Source: Trochalopteron elliotii (taxonomy: Eukaryota; Chordata; Aves; Passeriformes; Leiothrichidae). Taken from it: a stretch of DNA of 64,000 nt. The stretch lies in the NCBI GenBank assembly GCA_024734555.1, contig JANPWX010000161.1, positions 1,289,370 through 1,353,369 on the forward strand. Reading direction: 5' to 3'. Position numbers and translations under genes: made by a program. Below the pieces are notes generated by a model. The model saw only the letters and a program-made list of their open reading frames with translations, had not been told where the DNA came from and made no database searches. Shown in pieces: positions 34,439-48,577 of this stretch. How positions within the stretch are numbered: position 1 is the stretch's first letter; each line of letters begins with the position of its first letter.

Positions 34439-35410
34439 AGTGGCCACTCATTCTTTGTGCCAGTGACTGTGCATTGGGATGTGTTTCTGTGTAAGGAAGG
34501 GTTAGCATGCCACTGCCACTCTCCTGCTCTGGAAATTTATTCAAGCTTAATCAAGCCTTCAGCTGATAATTGCACTGCCTTGAGGAGATGGGGCCATGGC
34601 AACTCTAGACCTTTCCTTTATCTCAAGGCCAAGAGGCATGAGGAGAGTCTCTGGTGTTAAGCCCAAAGCTTAACAAAGCAAACATCAATATTCCTTCTTG
34701 CATCTCTGCTAAGTTCCCTACAGGCTGCATTTACAGATTTGGCTCATAGTGAATAACCTGTCAGAGCAGTATTAGTGTCCCTGAAGGCTGCACAGGAGCT
34801 GGAACTGACAGGAGGGTTCTTTAAGCAGGAAACACGAGGTGAGGGCTTGTCAGGACAATAGATGGGGCTGGGATTCCACCTCAATAACACTCAGGCCCTT
34901 TATTGCAAAATCACCTGGCGGGACAAAGCTGCTCCATGTCAGGTGTGTGCACACTGTTCTTTGTGTTGGATTAGCTAGAACATGGTGTATAGTGTTTTTA
35001 TTGGCTCTACATTTTACACTGACTGCAGGAAGACATATTATATCCCATCTGGCATAAATCCTGTTGGACCACAGTTACCCTGTGACAATTCAGAGGATAA
35101 ATTGGACCAGGCAGAATGGTATACACTCCATCAGTGTTTTGATGCATGGAATCACAACAGTTTTAATCATGTCCTGAGTACCCTCAAACAAAATTTTCTG
35201 TCTCAGTACCGCCCAGCTGTGCAGGTATGTGTTATGCTTGTGATGTTTCCTTGAAAAACGTGACTCTGCTCTTGCTGAAAAGTTGCATTAGTGTTATTTC
35301 TTACACTGCTACTTCAGCAGCTGCTGTGCATGGACTTGGCCTGTAGCCTGTGTCTTTTCAGGTTGTACCTTCCAAGCAAGATTAAGGTGTAGCTGGGGTG
35401 ATCTCCTGTT

Positions 35411-35552
35411 CTGGAATGACAGAACTGGAAAGGATCTCAATGCATCCTCTAACTCATAGCCACAACCAAGTCCACCCTGTGTGTCCTGACTGGTAATTGA
35501 TTGTTCCTGCCTCCTGCAGTGATGGAGAATCTGTCTCTCAGCAGTGGAAGCT
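35411..35552 (-). mobile_element. Old CR1/L3-type LINE fragment (minus)
   Basis: AGAACTGGAAAGGATCTCA, and further on GTGATGGAGAATCTGTCTCT, follow the order of the reverse-complemented CR1/L3 consensus (agaactggaagggacctt, then tgatggagattccacaacct). It is heavily diverged and identified by eye. Confidence 0.45.
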
Positions 35553-38500
35553 GAGTAGAACCCAAGGTCTAACTGGAAACTCCACCGCTACACTTGAACT
35601 TAGGTCTTCTCGCCCCATTAACTGTGTTTGAGGAGAATAGCTTTTCTCTCCCCAAGGCACAGCCCTTTCTCTGTGTTATCCTTTAAAGCTCTTGCACAGC
35701 AGGCTCTGCAGTGAGGCAGGGAGTGAAGTATTTGTGGTGGGAAGCATCCCAAACTCACTCAGATCTGTTGAGATTCCAACAGCAACCGAGCCATCTGTGA
35801 CTCATCTTCGTGCTTGTGCGTCAGCTCATGGAGAGATCCTCAGAGCAAGCAAGGCTCTGATTCCCTGCATGCTCACACAGAAAACAGCACCAGGGTCCTG
35901 GTGGTTTGTCCTCATGAGGGGACAGGGCTATGATGCAAGATAAGTTCATAAGAAAAGTATGGTGGTTGTTTACTGCTCTGAAACATGCTCCGTTTTCAGC
36001 TGCAGGAAAATTGTAAGAGTCATAATCCTTGCTGAGAGCTGAGCTACTTCTCCAAACAAATTGACTCCATTTCCATCTGATTTAAATTTGACAGAAATGC
36101 TCGTGTCCCAAAGCTGAATGATTTTATCACCTCTTCACCAGCTCCAGCATATGATGACAGGTTTTTTTGATTGAACCAGAGAATAACTTTGCTGAGAGAT
36201 CTCCCAGTTTTCACCCATCTGAGGAGCCCTGATGTTTCCTTAGAATCCCTTTGCCCTTTTGCTGCAAAGATGGGTTGCTCTGAGGGCAGAACAGCTCTCT
36301 AGAGATTGAGAGCAAAGGGAGGCTTCAGCAGAGCCTCCAGATCAAGCTTTGAAGGTGGAGCTTCTTTCCTTAAGCTCAAAGAACGTGTAATTTTTAATTT
36401 TTTTGAAAGTGTGTGTTAACTACATTCAGTTAGAAGAACTATTCATGGGGCAAAATCCAAACCTGAGTTAGGACACTACAAGTTAATTGCATTGCTTAAA
36501 AATGTACAGAGTAAAATCAAAGGGGCCTTTCCTTTGGCGTGCTCTTTCTTCTTTGGAGAATTTCCTGAAAACCTCTTCCTCGGATTGGTGACCGTGTGCT
36601 GTCTTGGAGCCAAAATGGGTTTGGCAGAAAGGTAAATCCAAAGTATCAGCCAGCAGCCAAACACTTGGATGCTGCTGCAGGTCTCCAAATTAATTTCCAG
36701 GACAGATGCAATAGCTGATCTATCCTGGACAAAGATTTTCCTTTGCACAGCCACGCAGCAATGAAAGCAGCAATTTCCACTGATGCTTTCTGCCCAAGAA
36801 CAGATCTGTTGCAGACTCCACATCCCCTCGAATAAAGCATCTCCGAGTCCAAACTGGACAGCTTGGTTCCCTTGAATATCAGAGTGTGGCTGGTGCTGAG
36901 GATCCTGGGCTGGAATTTCTCACTGTCAGCCATAGAGGGAGCCGTGATGAGAGGCTGGGCTGTGGAAGGGACTTCAGCACAACACGAATTGCCCGGTTTG
37001 GAAGGGAATTGTGCAGCCCTTGCTGCAGGGAGAGCCGGGCTGATCTGCTCCTTGGGGTTTCTGGCCAGCCCGTTCTGGGGTGAAGGATGGCGACCTGGGT
37101 GGATAAAGGATGCTTTGTGCCGTGGTCAGATTCAGATATCTGGGGGAGGGGAGCAGGGAGTGAAGCAATTCTGTTTGTTTTGAACCAAAACAGTCCCAAA
37201 AAAAAAAAAGAAAAGGGGGTGGGGGGGGAAGATAAAATAAACGAGAAATACTGAGTCAACTTAGGACATGGTGTTTGATCTGAAACACAATGTTCCATTT
37301 TAGAGTTTAATTTCATTTTTTTTCTGAAGTCGGGTTTTTCAATAAAACCTCCAAAAGGCTCATTTCAGAAACACCTACATGAAGTCAACCCCTTTGCTTT
37401 GAAAACACTTTGGAATGAAATGTTTTGAAGTTCAAAAAAGAGCCTCCTGTATTAGGCTTGTTGGTTTTGTTTGGTTTTTTGGAAGAAGGTGCTTGTCAAG
37501 TTCAGCCCAACTTCGTGAGTGGTTTATGTCCCTCCAAAATTAAACTCTGGTCAAAATTACTGTTTACTGCACAAATTCACCCACTGTATCTGAGGATCTG
37601 CCGAGGGCAAAACGGAGCCTGTGATTCAACCTGGGGCTGCTGGAACCAGGGAGGAGAACCCAGGGTGTGTGCACAAAGGAAACGATTCAGCTCTCAGCAA
37701 TCCAACCCCACGTCTTGCTTCCTTTCCAAGGGCATCTGGAGTCCCCTAGCTCCACGTGGCCAAAATTCCCATTGTCTCCATGAGGAGTTAAAGCATGAAA
37801 CGAAGAAAACACCAAATGAAGAAAGGAGAAGAGCATGGCTAGAAATGGCCCAAACCCATCTTATTTATCTGCTTCCAAGAAAAAAAAATACGAGCGTGAG
37901 ATATGGAAGTTTCTTTTTTGGGCACTTTCTAATGACTTGGATGATCCAGTGAAACAAATGAGAGCAGCCAGGAGAGTGCTCTGCTCCAAAAGGGCAGGGA
38001 AATATTTGCCAATGCAGCAGCTCTGCAAACGTGTGAGGCTGTTAAGCTCCTAATCCCATGTCTTATTTTTATGAATTTTCACACTAGTGGGATATAATGA
38101 ACGTTGAACCCAAAGACATTAATTACTCGGGTCCTTTTTTTGAGAGGAATTTCGATGGAGTGTAACGTTTTAAATTACAAGGTGTGAAATAAACTCTACA
38201 AAACTTACAGCTTTAGTGGAGGAACTCCAAAATCAAATAAAAATGCAAAACCGCTGATGAAGTCCAATTTACTGTAAAATGCCCTGGATCATGGTGTTCC
38301 AGTAATTTTTTTTTTCCCTACATACTTTGGTTAAAATAATTTATATCCGCTGCAGTGTTTATGTACCTTAAGCTTTATTTATTAAAGGATATGTATATTT
38401 CAAGCCCAGTTTTAATGAGACATGCTGAAATCTGTAAGGTACAGTGCAACTTTTGTTCTAATCAGCACTAAATCTCTTCTCTTTACTTTTTCTGTGTTGA

Positions 38501-41328
38501 AAATATTCCTGTTGGACGGAAAGGGCCGTGCGTGTATATAAATTTCAGAAACATATAAATATCTATGTAAAGTAATAAGCAAAATTTATTTCTATTTTTT
38601 TTTCTATCATCAGGGCAAATACTCCATCATTGTTCAGTCTGAGCTCTTAAAATCACGGATGGATTTTATCCTTGTTCTTAGAATGGGACAATTACTTCTT
38701 TTTTTAGGCAAATTACGTATTTGCCAAAGATTGCGCTTTAGGTTGGCTGAAAATGTTTGGGAATTCACATCAGCTTGACGAACTGTTTTGGCAAAGGAAG
38801 AAAAAGAAGTCCAAGTGTTTTGGCTTTGTTTTCTAATGAAAAGTTTTGAGATTTCATTTTGAACCAACACCCTTAAACTAACGTTAACATGAACTGAAAA
38901 AAAGCTTGGGAAACCGAGAAACTTCTTAAAATTCTGAATTAAATGGGACCTTAGGGAGCTGATTTGAAAGTTTCTTCCTGTGTTTTTGTTCCTGCAAGAA
39001 AATAGATAATATTTTTGATTAAATAGACAAATTTGAAAACTGTAATATTTATGGCCATTTCACTGTAGCATTAGCAGTAAAACTGAAAATTATATTCAGT
39101 TTAAGGAACTTAATCAAACTTGAGCCATATTTTCAAGACATTGTAGAAAGTCTGTCTTTCATTGACACCTCAGGATGAGATAAAAGGTATTTAACTGCTT
39201 AACCTTTACTGATAGCACTCAAATATGGATATGAAGCAGGTCATGCAAGTGTACCATGAAGTCCCTAAACCACTACTGAAAATGGTACAATGGTTCCTAA
39301 ATCCCTTTAAATGTGGTAAATAATATAATGGGCAGGCAAGTGACTCTCTTTCCATAAAAAACAGCCTTTGATGTAAAGGAAAAAGTCCATTTTGCCAATT
39401 TTTGTTTCGATTTAATGAAAGAAGGAAATAGAAAACTCTTCAAAGGTTCCTGCCACAAAGAGGGCAAAACCTCTTCTGTTTTAAGAGATGTGGCAAACAG
39501 AAAATTTCTGGTAAAAACCAGCTTTGCTCAACTTTTGCCCGATTTCTATATTTCAGAGGCAATCTGTAGAATATAGAAGGGTTCAGGTCTGATGAGCTTG
39601 ATTTCCTCACCACGCTTCCCTCTGCACAGGGAACCACCTATTTTCAGATGAACCTGAAGGCACAAGTTCCCAGCAAAGCAAAATGAAATCCGGGAGCGGA
39701 GTGGGGAGGCTTCACTCTGTCTGTTCCATGGAAAATGTTTGCTTTAGAAATGGAAATGAATGCATTTCTCAGAAGCGAACCCCGAAGCCCAGAAATGGCT
39801 GACCAAGGAATTTAAAGGGAGAAATGCTGGGAATCAGGGGGCAGAGTAATAAAGCACAGGTTTGTTCTGTAACAAATTCCAGCACTTGCGAGACTCTTTC
39901 AGACATATGGAAGTCCATTTAGGAGGAAAATTGGTTGCAGCCGCTGACTCAGGACCTGTTGGAATCAGTGGAAACATTTCCATTGTCTTCTGTCCTGAAG
40001 AAATGGTGTTTCTGTCCTTCCTTCCATCCCTGGCCTGTGCTCACTCTCTGGGCCATATGGATTTCATCTCCCTCAAAGACATGTAAGCGAAGAGGGTCTG
40101 GCTGTTTAACAGCACGATGGAGCTGTGTGGACAGGAATGGCTGATTTCTACTTGATTTGCTACAAATCAGGTAACCAGCACCTTTGGAGGAGTCACCTGG
40201 GTGCATCTGGCTCTCGTATCCCAGAGCTGAACGTGGCTTTAATCACATCAGCACGTTAATTGTGCCCTTCAAGACGAGCTCAGAGGAGTGAGGGTCTGTC
40301 TTTCTGCAGTCATCTGATTCCTGGATTCTGACCATAATTGCCAGGCCATCCCTGGGAAAGAGCATGGGATAATTGCTTATCTGGATTCTGCCCCCCTTCA
40401 GCTATTCCAGACTTTTCTACTGTTAAACCCAAAGCTGCCTGCAGGGAATGAGTGAACCAAGCCCATCAAGAATTGATCTTGAAGGATCGACTCCTGTTTC
40501 TCTTTCTGCAAGGCAGGCTCCCAGAAATGGGGGCACAGAAGGGGCTGGATGCTCCCAAGCACTCCCTGTTCTCACAGGGTGTCACCTCCACATATTCTTG
40601 GGATCCCTCTCTGCCTCCTACCACTGAGGCCAGCACGAGTCCCCATGGAAGGGGTGACAACCTGCAGAGCAAGAAATGTTCAAGTATTTCAGCCTCTAGA
40701 AGAAAACATTGATATTTTCAGACCGTAGCTAGGCTTGAGGGAGTGCATGAGAACAGATGGATCAGCTCACCCCCACTGCCACCTCAGACCCTCTGTGTGG
40801 CCCAGACAGGTCCCTTCCCTTTCCTGTCCCTCATTCCCTTTGGTTCCCTCTGCCTTTCCCTTCTGGTGCTCCACGTGGAGTAAGAAGTGCCTTGCACAGA
40901 GGTGTCTGTCTCCTGTTTGTAATGACAGCTCCAGTGTCAGCTCCAGCAAAAGTGGATGGGCCATCACAGAAACCTTCCCTGAAACCACTTCTGGTATCTC
41001 CTGGCTCTGCTGTCCTCCTGTCACCACTAAACTGTGAGTTTCGTGGCAGTCTTCGCTGGGTATTTTGGACAATGAATGTGTTTCTTGCCATGTAATTAAA
41101 TTATCCACTTGAGAAAGAAAAAGATGTGGTTTTGTTCCCATTACGAAAACAAACAAACAAGGACTGATATTTATTACAGGCCAAGGCTACTCAACAAGTG
41201 TTTTCTGGAACTCTAATAAATTGCTGAAGAAAGTTTACAGCTGAGCCCTAAAGATGGTTTAGTTTTCCAAGGGGCTGGGATGTATTTATTTCCCATTTTC
41301 TTAACATGCAGTATGGTGAACAGCTTAA
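35553..41328. other. Intergenic, AT-rich in part, no gene seen
   Basis: About 38050-39420 is strikingly AT-rich and repeat-poor. About 36880-37080 is mixed composition. A homopurine stretch lies at about 37199-37231. No exon is supported. Such AT-rich single-copy DNA upstream of a developmental gene often holds enhancers, but no specific element can be proved here. Confidence 0.45.
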
Positions 41329-42160
41329 CGTGCTCTTTCCAGGGTTCAGATGGTGTCAACCCAAACCCATGCTCTTCACCCCGAAACAGTTAACCACTTT
41401 TTAATTAAAACCACACCAATTATTCATTTGCAAGTTTCCCATTTATTTTTCCCCGTTTGCTCAGCCTGCTATTTGGTTTTGCTCCCACTTCATTAAAACA
41501 GCTTCCAAAAAAAATTAAAAAAAAATAAAAATAAACCTAAAACCTCCAGTCACACACCAAACCCAAACAACAGAAGTAGCCAGCAAGGAGCCTTTCAACC
41601 AAAGTGAGGATCTTGTCCTCTGCAGCTGCTCTGGGGTCTCTGTCCTGTTGTTTTGCTCATGCAAGGAGTAGCCCAACAGTTCAGCAGCCAGGGACTCTCA
41701 CCCTGCCACAGTTTAAACCCTCTCCTCCCTTCAGGCACATCATTTGTGCAGGGAGATGAGTGTGGACAGATGTGGGAGCAAGGCACTTAAACACAACTTG
41801 GTTGTTAAGCACGTGCTTAAGTATTTGGCTGGATTAGCAAACTGGTTTTGAAGGGTTTGCATTTAGAGAGAGCCCCAAAACATTAGAAAGTTGATTTTTT
41901 AATTTTTTTTTTCAGTTCATTACTGAGCCTGCCAATGACATCATTCGTTTGCAAGATGAGAAAAAGTGTTTAAACGAGATTAAAAAAAAAAAAATTAAAC
42001 AAGACGCAATTTTAATGGCCACTTACAAAGGAGATTTATGGACGTGCATAAAGCAGCTTTCCATGGGAGAGGGACTAAGCTTTTAACAGTTACCTTCCTT
42101 TGGAATTTTTTTCCCCCCTTGCAATATAATACCCACAAATATTTGTGAGTTGTGACTGTG
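41329..42160. promoter_or_regulatory. Candidate PRRX1-upstream regulatory DNA
   Basis: AT-rich, repeat-free sequence about 7 kb upstream of the PRRX1 start codon, dense in homeodomain-like cores: TTTTTAATTAAAACC (about 41399-41413), AATTATTCATTTGCA (41418-41432), CAATTTTAATGG and TTTATGGACG. It could equally be ordinary AT-rich intergenic DNA. The call rests on composition and motif density only. Confidence 0.25.
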
Positions 42161-45100
42161 CTCCGAAGGGTTAGTCCTCTTCCAGAAAGGGGGGGGTGGA
42201 GGGAGAAAAGAGTGGTGCCAATTTGTCTGCCCAGACTCTGATTATGGGAGGTGGTGGGTTTTTTTTTTCCTTTCCTGCAGGGGAGAGAAGCTGGTGGGAC
42301 GTTTTCTCTCTCCGGGGTTAGGGATATCTGATACCCAGCCCAAGAGCAGTCCAGCAGACTGAACTTTCATCTCCAGCAGCAAGGGATTTAAAATAAAAAA
42401 AAAACCCAACCAAACCTTGTGGATAAACTTCTTAGTTAAATTTGCAGGAGATCTTGGACTTTCTGCTGGGGAAATTAGAGCCATTTGAAGGTCTGATTGT
42501 AAGGAGCAGAGTGTGTACATCGAGAAGGGGAGAGAGGGAGAGAAGGGGATCACTTGGAGGAAGGCAGTGGTTTCAGTACATCTATTTATTTATTTGTGTG
42601 CCCTGGGCCCTGCCCTCCTCCCTCCTATCCTGCTATCCAATGACCCTGGGTGCTGATTAAAGTTCCCGGGTGACCTCTGAGTGCTTTTGTTACCCTGCCT
42701 GGTAATAAAACCCCGGGTAAACGGCTGGCTTATCCAAACCCACAGCTCCTTACACAGCCAGCTCTGGAGCCAGCTCAAGTCTGAGCCCTTGGGAACATTC
42801 AGCTTAGCCCTCATTTAGCTTGGCCAGCCCTGCTTAGCTGGCCTGGGGCATGGGGGAGTGGCTGGAGGTCCTGGTGGGTGTCTCAGTGCCACCAGGTCGC
42901 TGTCATGGGGGAATAGACAGCCTGTTAGAAAGTGCCACAGCCTGGTTTCTTACCAGGCAGGTAAATCCACTGAAGTCCTCCAAGGTGCTGGAGCAGGCTC
43001 AGAGCAATGAACACAGGCATCACCCACCAGTAGGACTGTGCCCTGTGCTCACAAGGCTCACAGCCACTGCAAAAAAAACGTGGTGAGGAGGTGTTTGAGC
43101 TGATACTTCTGTGATTTCCTGGTGGGACCCACGGTTATGGGTTGTCTTGAGAGGCCACAGTGTGTGACATCTGCTCCCTCCACCCCAGACGTGGTGTCAG
43201 CCCTGGGGCCTGAGGCAGGGCTGACAGCCCCATGGCATCCCTGGCAAGAGCAAAGCCAAGGGAGGAAGAGCTGAACTCTAGTTCAGATCCACAACCAGCC
43301 AGGCAAGAGATCAGGACATTCCTCATAGCCCCTCTCCCACTTGGTGGAATGATGATGGAAAAAGGAACCAGAAAAGCAGTTCTTGCCATGGGCAGCTGGT
43401 GAATGTGCCTGTCATCTCTGTTGAAAGCTAGGTGACAGCTGTGGAAGCTCTGTCTTGGAATCTAAAAACTGGGACTAGTGCAGACAAACTGATAAACAAA
43501 TTCCCACTCTCTCAGCCCCCTCCTCCACTTGTGCTGTATACATGACAAGGCAAGGGAAAGGCTCCAGCCCAGGCTGGGTCAGAGGAGGTCTGGGCAAGGC
43601 AGGTTGGAGCCCTGTTAGTGAAAACTCCAACCCAGGTGCTGCACAGCCAACCCAGCTGCCCTTACTGTGAAAATCAAACCCCTGAGGCTTGGGGGTACTC
43701 CCAGAGCCATCCAGATGGGGCTTGGCAGAAATACCATTCAGGAGGTGTTATCCCTGGCTGCACTGGGCACAGAACTCCCTCCCCAGCCCTTAGCTCAGAG
43801 TGCCAGTTCCCCTGAAGGTTCTGTTGCTGGGAGGTGGCTTCACCTCCACCTTGAGTAACACAAAGTTTTTCATCCTTCCTCCCCCACACATTGCCAAGGC
43901 AGATGGCAAAAAAAACCCCTTCAGCTGCTGTCCTGGGGCACCTCCCTTATTACACCTGGTGCACAGCAAGAAAAATATAAGTACATGGCCTTGCCCCACC
44001 ATCCACATGGGGCTGGAGCACGTGTGCAAGTGTTCTCCTGCCTCAGGTTCTAAATCTTGTACAGTGTCAGTGCTGCAATATTCCTAAAGAAGTTCCCAGA
44101 GCCAAATATTTATCACGCCCATGAACCAGTAACAAGGCACCTTGCTCTGACTGGAGATGTGATAGCACTTCCAGGAATGATTGTGTGTGATGTGAACTCA
44201 GCCTCTGGTTCAAAATATTGAGCAGAGGAATAATAAATCTCAGTACTAAATTGCTGCCCCATTTAAGCTTTGATTAGACTCTGATGGTCTGTTCACCCTG
44301 GAGCTGCTGGTATTAATCTGCATGCTAAACCCTAATTATAAACTGCTCATGGCATTTCCAGATGACATCAAGATGTTTGGGATTAAAAGAAACCCTGATG
44401 TTGAGTTTACAGCTTGGAAGGACTGTAGTCTACCTGATCCCCACAGATGTAATAAGGCACCTCTGTGTGGGGAGGAAAGAAAAAAGGGAAGTTTGCTCCA
44501 AGTGTGTAGCAGGAGTTTATGGGGGACAGGCCTGGCTCCAGACCCCAATATGTGCACACACCCCCAGAATCTCCCCCACACCTGTACAGGGGTGTGAGAT
44601 GCACACACATTTTCCTGCAGGTGCTCCCTCTCTCCAGCTCCATGCAGATCTTATCGAGCCCTGACTGGAGCAAGTGCAGAAGGGCTTGAGGCCAGGCATG
44701 AAAGTGAATCAGCAGGATGGGATGAGTGGGGGAAAATTTTTCAGGGTGAAAGAATTCTGGTTTGGCTGCACAGCACTGTGGCATCAAGGAGTCCAGCAGT
44801 AGGGATATGGCTGGGCTGGGCAGGGACATTGTGGATGCAGGCTGAGAAGAGCCAGAGGCAGAGAGATGCTCTGAATCAATGCCTCTCATCAGCTTTCCCC
44901 TAAGGAGCTGTGGCTGATGTTTTGGAGAGCAAAGGGGTGAAGGTCTGTGTTGGAGCACTCCCTCTTCAAAGCTGCCATGGGCCTAGGAGAGGAATAAACA
45001 TCATTTGTGCCCTCCTGCCCTCTGAATCACCAATCTAAACTGCTTGCACCCCATCCAGGCCCTCAAGAGAGCAAAGCTGGAGGGCATTCAACATGTCTCC

Positions 45101-47984
45101 AAATAGCTGAGCACCTTGCACAGGGCAGGAATAGATGGTGTGTACATTTTGGTTTCCAACAGGTTTCCTGCAGGCTTGTGTGATGGTCCTGGCTGTCAGC
45201 TCCTGCTCCTCACTGCTCCCCTGCATTACTTTTTTCATTAATTTCTAGGATGAAACACATTCAGCAGATCAAAAAAGGGCTCTTAGACTTTACACACTAA
45301 AAATGAAGTAGGGGAGACCCAAAGGACTTTCCCTCACTGAGCAAAATGTTTCTTCACCTGAGTGCCACGATGTGATAAGCCAGCTGAGGACACACACCTG
45401 GGTGTCACAGGTTCTTCTGCCTGGTTTCTTTTCTTTAAACCCAGGTGGAAGAAAAGATATTAAGGCACCTGAAAGAAGGGGGCAATCTCTGCTGCTAAAG
45501 GCACACGGTGTGGTGGTCAGTGCAGAGGAGTTGGATGTGAGGGCAGAGCAGAGGAAGGCTTGGCTTTCTCACTGCTTTGCACCTTCCTGCCTCCCACTAA
45601 TGCCAGCCCCAGGGTGTTCGAGCTGCCCTGGGGATTTTACAGCTGCTCACCTGCTCTGGGTGTTTCTTGTTGCTTCCAAGACCCTTGGGAGGCTCGTCAG
45701 GTCCTGTTTGTTGTACCTGAAAAGTGTCACTGAGACTGTGGTGCTACAAAGCTGCTGTTCAGACAGATGTGAAGGTGAAGGGAATGTTTCTGAGGGTTTA
45801 TAACATACTTGGGCAGCCCACGTTTTGGAGCTGGGAACCACAGGAGCTGACAGTGCTGAGCTTCATGAGAAACTTCAAGAATCAAAAATACTCTCCAGCT
45901 AGGGACTTTCTCACTGGCACTGTGGGGTGCTTTGTGATTTTCTATGAGAAAAGAAAGCAGAAGCAAAATGTGCTGGTCATCTGCAGAGATGCAGATATTT
46001 GGGGTTCCCCTTCTTGAAATGCAACCAGGGAAGGGAAAATGGGGGAAAACCAACGTTTGTGGTTTCTGCTTCACTTTCTCCCAGTGTTGGACATGACCAC
46101 AGCACAGGGGAGGTAGGTTTTGAGGCAAGGCTCCAGCTGGTGAGTCTCACCGATGCCCTTCAAAATGATAACCACTTTTGGGAGCAGGAAGGGCTGAACT
46201 GGGGTCTGGCTGTGGGGTGAGGCTGGGCCTTTCACCTGTGGGTGCTTTACCTGGCAGACTTCTGGCTGTTTCAGGACTTTTGGGCTTTTTCTTCTTCTCC
46301 CTTGGTAGAAGTGGCTCAGAGGCTCCTGCCCTGCTGGGGAGTGTGAGCAGAATACAACCATTTCCTGGACAGCTGGGAAAGGGAGGAATGGGGCTGTGAG
46401 CAGCCTCCAGGCAGGTGCACATTGCAGAGGAAAAGTGAGATGGGGGAAAGGGGAACTACCTGTTCAGCTTGACACCAGAGCAGTGGTGAGGTAGGAAATA
46501 AATGTCTGATCAACTTCTTGATGGCCCATAGGATGTTAAAAGGGTACCTGCCTTTGCTGCCATGGCATGGGAGTCCTTCCCAGCCTCAGGATTGTGAGAA
46601 CTGGGGTATCTTATCACCTCTGCTTTGGGTTTGGTGCTGAGGACAAGCATCATAAACTGAGGTGGCAGCACAGGCACCCTCCCTGTCAGAGCCCAAGAGG
46701 TTCCTACTGCACTCATTTCCACATGGTAGGTGTGCCTTGGCATGGGGCCTGTCTGGTCATAACAGAGATAACTGAGAGATGAACTGCAGCCCTGGAGTGC
46801 TCTGTGCAGTCTTAAAGGCCTCCCAGTGCTCCCAGTCTCCTTCCTTCTGGGACAGACAGAGCTGTCAGAGCCCCCCTTGGATTCAGCTTGTCCCTCCCAT
46901 GCAGTGACAGAAATCCAGTCCTGTTGCAGGAGTCACCTGGGCAAGGAGAGGTTCAGATCACATTCCCTATGTGAATCAGGAACCCTCTGTTGGAATTAAA
47001 CCTGTGGGTGCTGCATGTGAGGGGAGCACCCAGGACTCACTGCAGGATAAAGCCTCAGTCTTGAGCTGGGCACTTCCTCTTTCCAGGGGAAATTTGGGCT
47101 GCATTCCCAAATCCAGGGCTGGGAGGGAGCACTGTCTGAAGGATGCACTCAGACATGGGGAGATCTCATCAGGGATGTCAGTGAGGGCATTGCTGAAGAT
47201 GCCACAGAGACCTCTTGGTCTGGTTTCTGTGGCTCCTGCAGACACCCCCAAGGCTAAGAGCAGACCCCACTGCCCGTGGAAAGGGATGTGTATGGCTGGG
47301 CCTCTGCAGCACCCACTCAGGAAAGCCAGCTGTAATGTCTATTTGAAGCAGATCAGAGAGAAAGAGGGTAAACCCCAGCTCACCAAGAAAGGAGGCAGCA
47401 GCCAGATATCTGTGAAAGGCAGAGAAAAGGGCATTTTATGATCAGGGTGTGTACAGGTGACCACTCACCCTGCCTTGCCTAACGCTGGAGAGCCAGGGTA
47501 CAAGATGCCAGTATACAAAAGCCTGCCAGATACAGCCTTGCACACCCATGTGAAGGCACAACTCCTTCCCCATCCAACATGTGGACATGTACCACAGGAC
47601 ATCACACAAATCCCCCTTCAGATGCAGAAAAAGTCACTCTGTGCCGCACACATAGATGCACCCACAGCATTTTGGGTGTATGCACACCCACACACTTCTG
47701 TGCACATGCACAACTTGCCCTAAAGTTTTTCTTTTTTGGCCTTTCCACCCAGTACTCACCAGGTTTGTCTATCCCCCCCAGCCTGAGGACAGCAGAGCTC
47801 TGCAGCCCTGCCCTGCTCATTTGGGTCCTTGAGACTGCAAAGGGTAAACTAGGACCAGAGTGGGGGGGACTGAAAGCAAACTAATGATGAAAATGTCTCC
47901 TCCATGCCTGTGCCTTAATTAAATGCATGGAGAGGCTTGGGGAAGCACATCTGTTTTCAATCTGGAGCCCTTTGATGGCATCAA
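42161..47984. other. Intergenic upstream of PRRX1, no gene seen
   Basis: No recognised exon or repeat family. Frames such as those around 44400-44960 and 46970-47440 are unsupported by homology. CA-rich sequence near 47650-47710 is simple. Confidence 0.5.
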
Positions 47985-48577
47985 ATGTTCTTTCCCCAGA
48001 TCAGGGGGGATGGAAATTCTGGGCTGGCTGTGGCAGCTCGCAGCCCCGGCTCCAGGCACCGGGAAGCAGCGGCCTTTCCTGGCCCGCGGCTGCGGCCCCT
48101 CGCCGCCAGCCCCGCCGTCCGGGGGCCCTTCTGCCGCAGCCTCCGAGGGCCACTCACTACCTGTCCCCGGCCACAGGGGCCACCAGGGCCACGACACACC
48201 GGGGGGACCTCTTTGCTTGCTGACCTGAGGAGCTCCGGCTGCGTCCTCGGTGTTTTGGGATTTTTTTCCCCTCTTCCGTTCTGTTCTTTTCACTTTACTC
48301 CCTTTTGGGTCTGTTTCTCTCAGTTCTCTGCTGTGCTTTTCCTTCCTCTTTTGCTGTTTTTCCTCTTCCTTTCCTCTCTCCTGTTCGCACTTTCTCTTCC
48401 ATTACCCTTGGTCACCTTTTCATCTGCATTTCTCATTTTCGCTATTTCTCTCCTCAGTCCCAGCCCTCCCCTCCAGGTGCAGCGCGGGCCGGCAAAGGAG
48501 GGCCTGTCCAGCACCCCCCGGCCAGGGGCTCCCCCGCGGGTCCCCAGCGAGCGACTGTAACAGAAAGTTGGGACGCA
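47985..48577 (+). promoter_or_regulatory. PRRX1: PRRX1 upstream CpG-rich region
   Basis: Abruptly GC- and CpG-rich from about 48030 to 48240 (many GCGG, CCGC and CGCC words), then the pyrimidine tract, then GC-rich again up to the gap. It lies 400-1000 bases upstream of the PRRX1 start codon and is the left part of its CpG island. Whether transcription starts here or inside the gap cannot be seen. Confidence 0.6.
48261..48475 (+). repeat. About 215-bp pyrimidine-rich tract at PRRX1 promoter
   Basis: Nearly all C and T on the plus strand with scattered purines, ending CCCTCCCCTCCAG|GTGC. It splits the CpG-rich region. It could be an H-DNA-prone element, or act as a polypyrimidine tract for a 3' splice site of an upstream 5' UTR exon. 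Confidence 0.75.
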
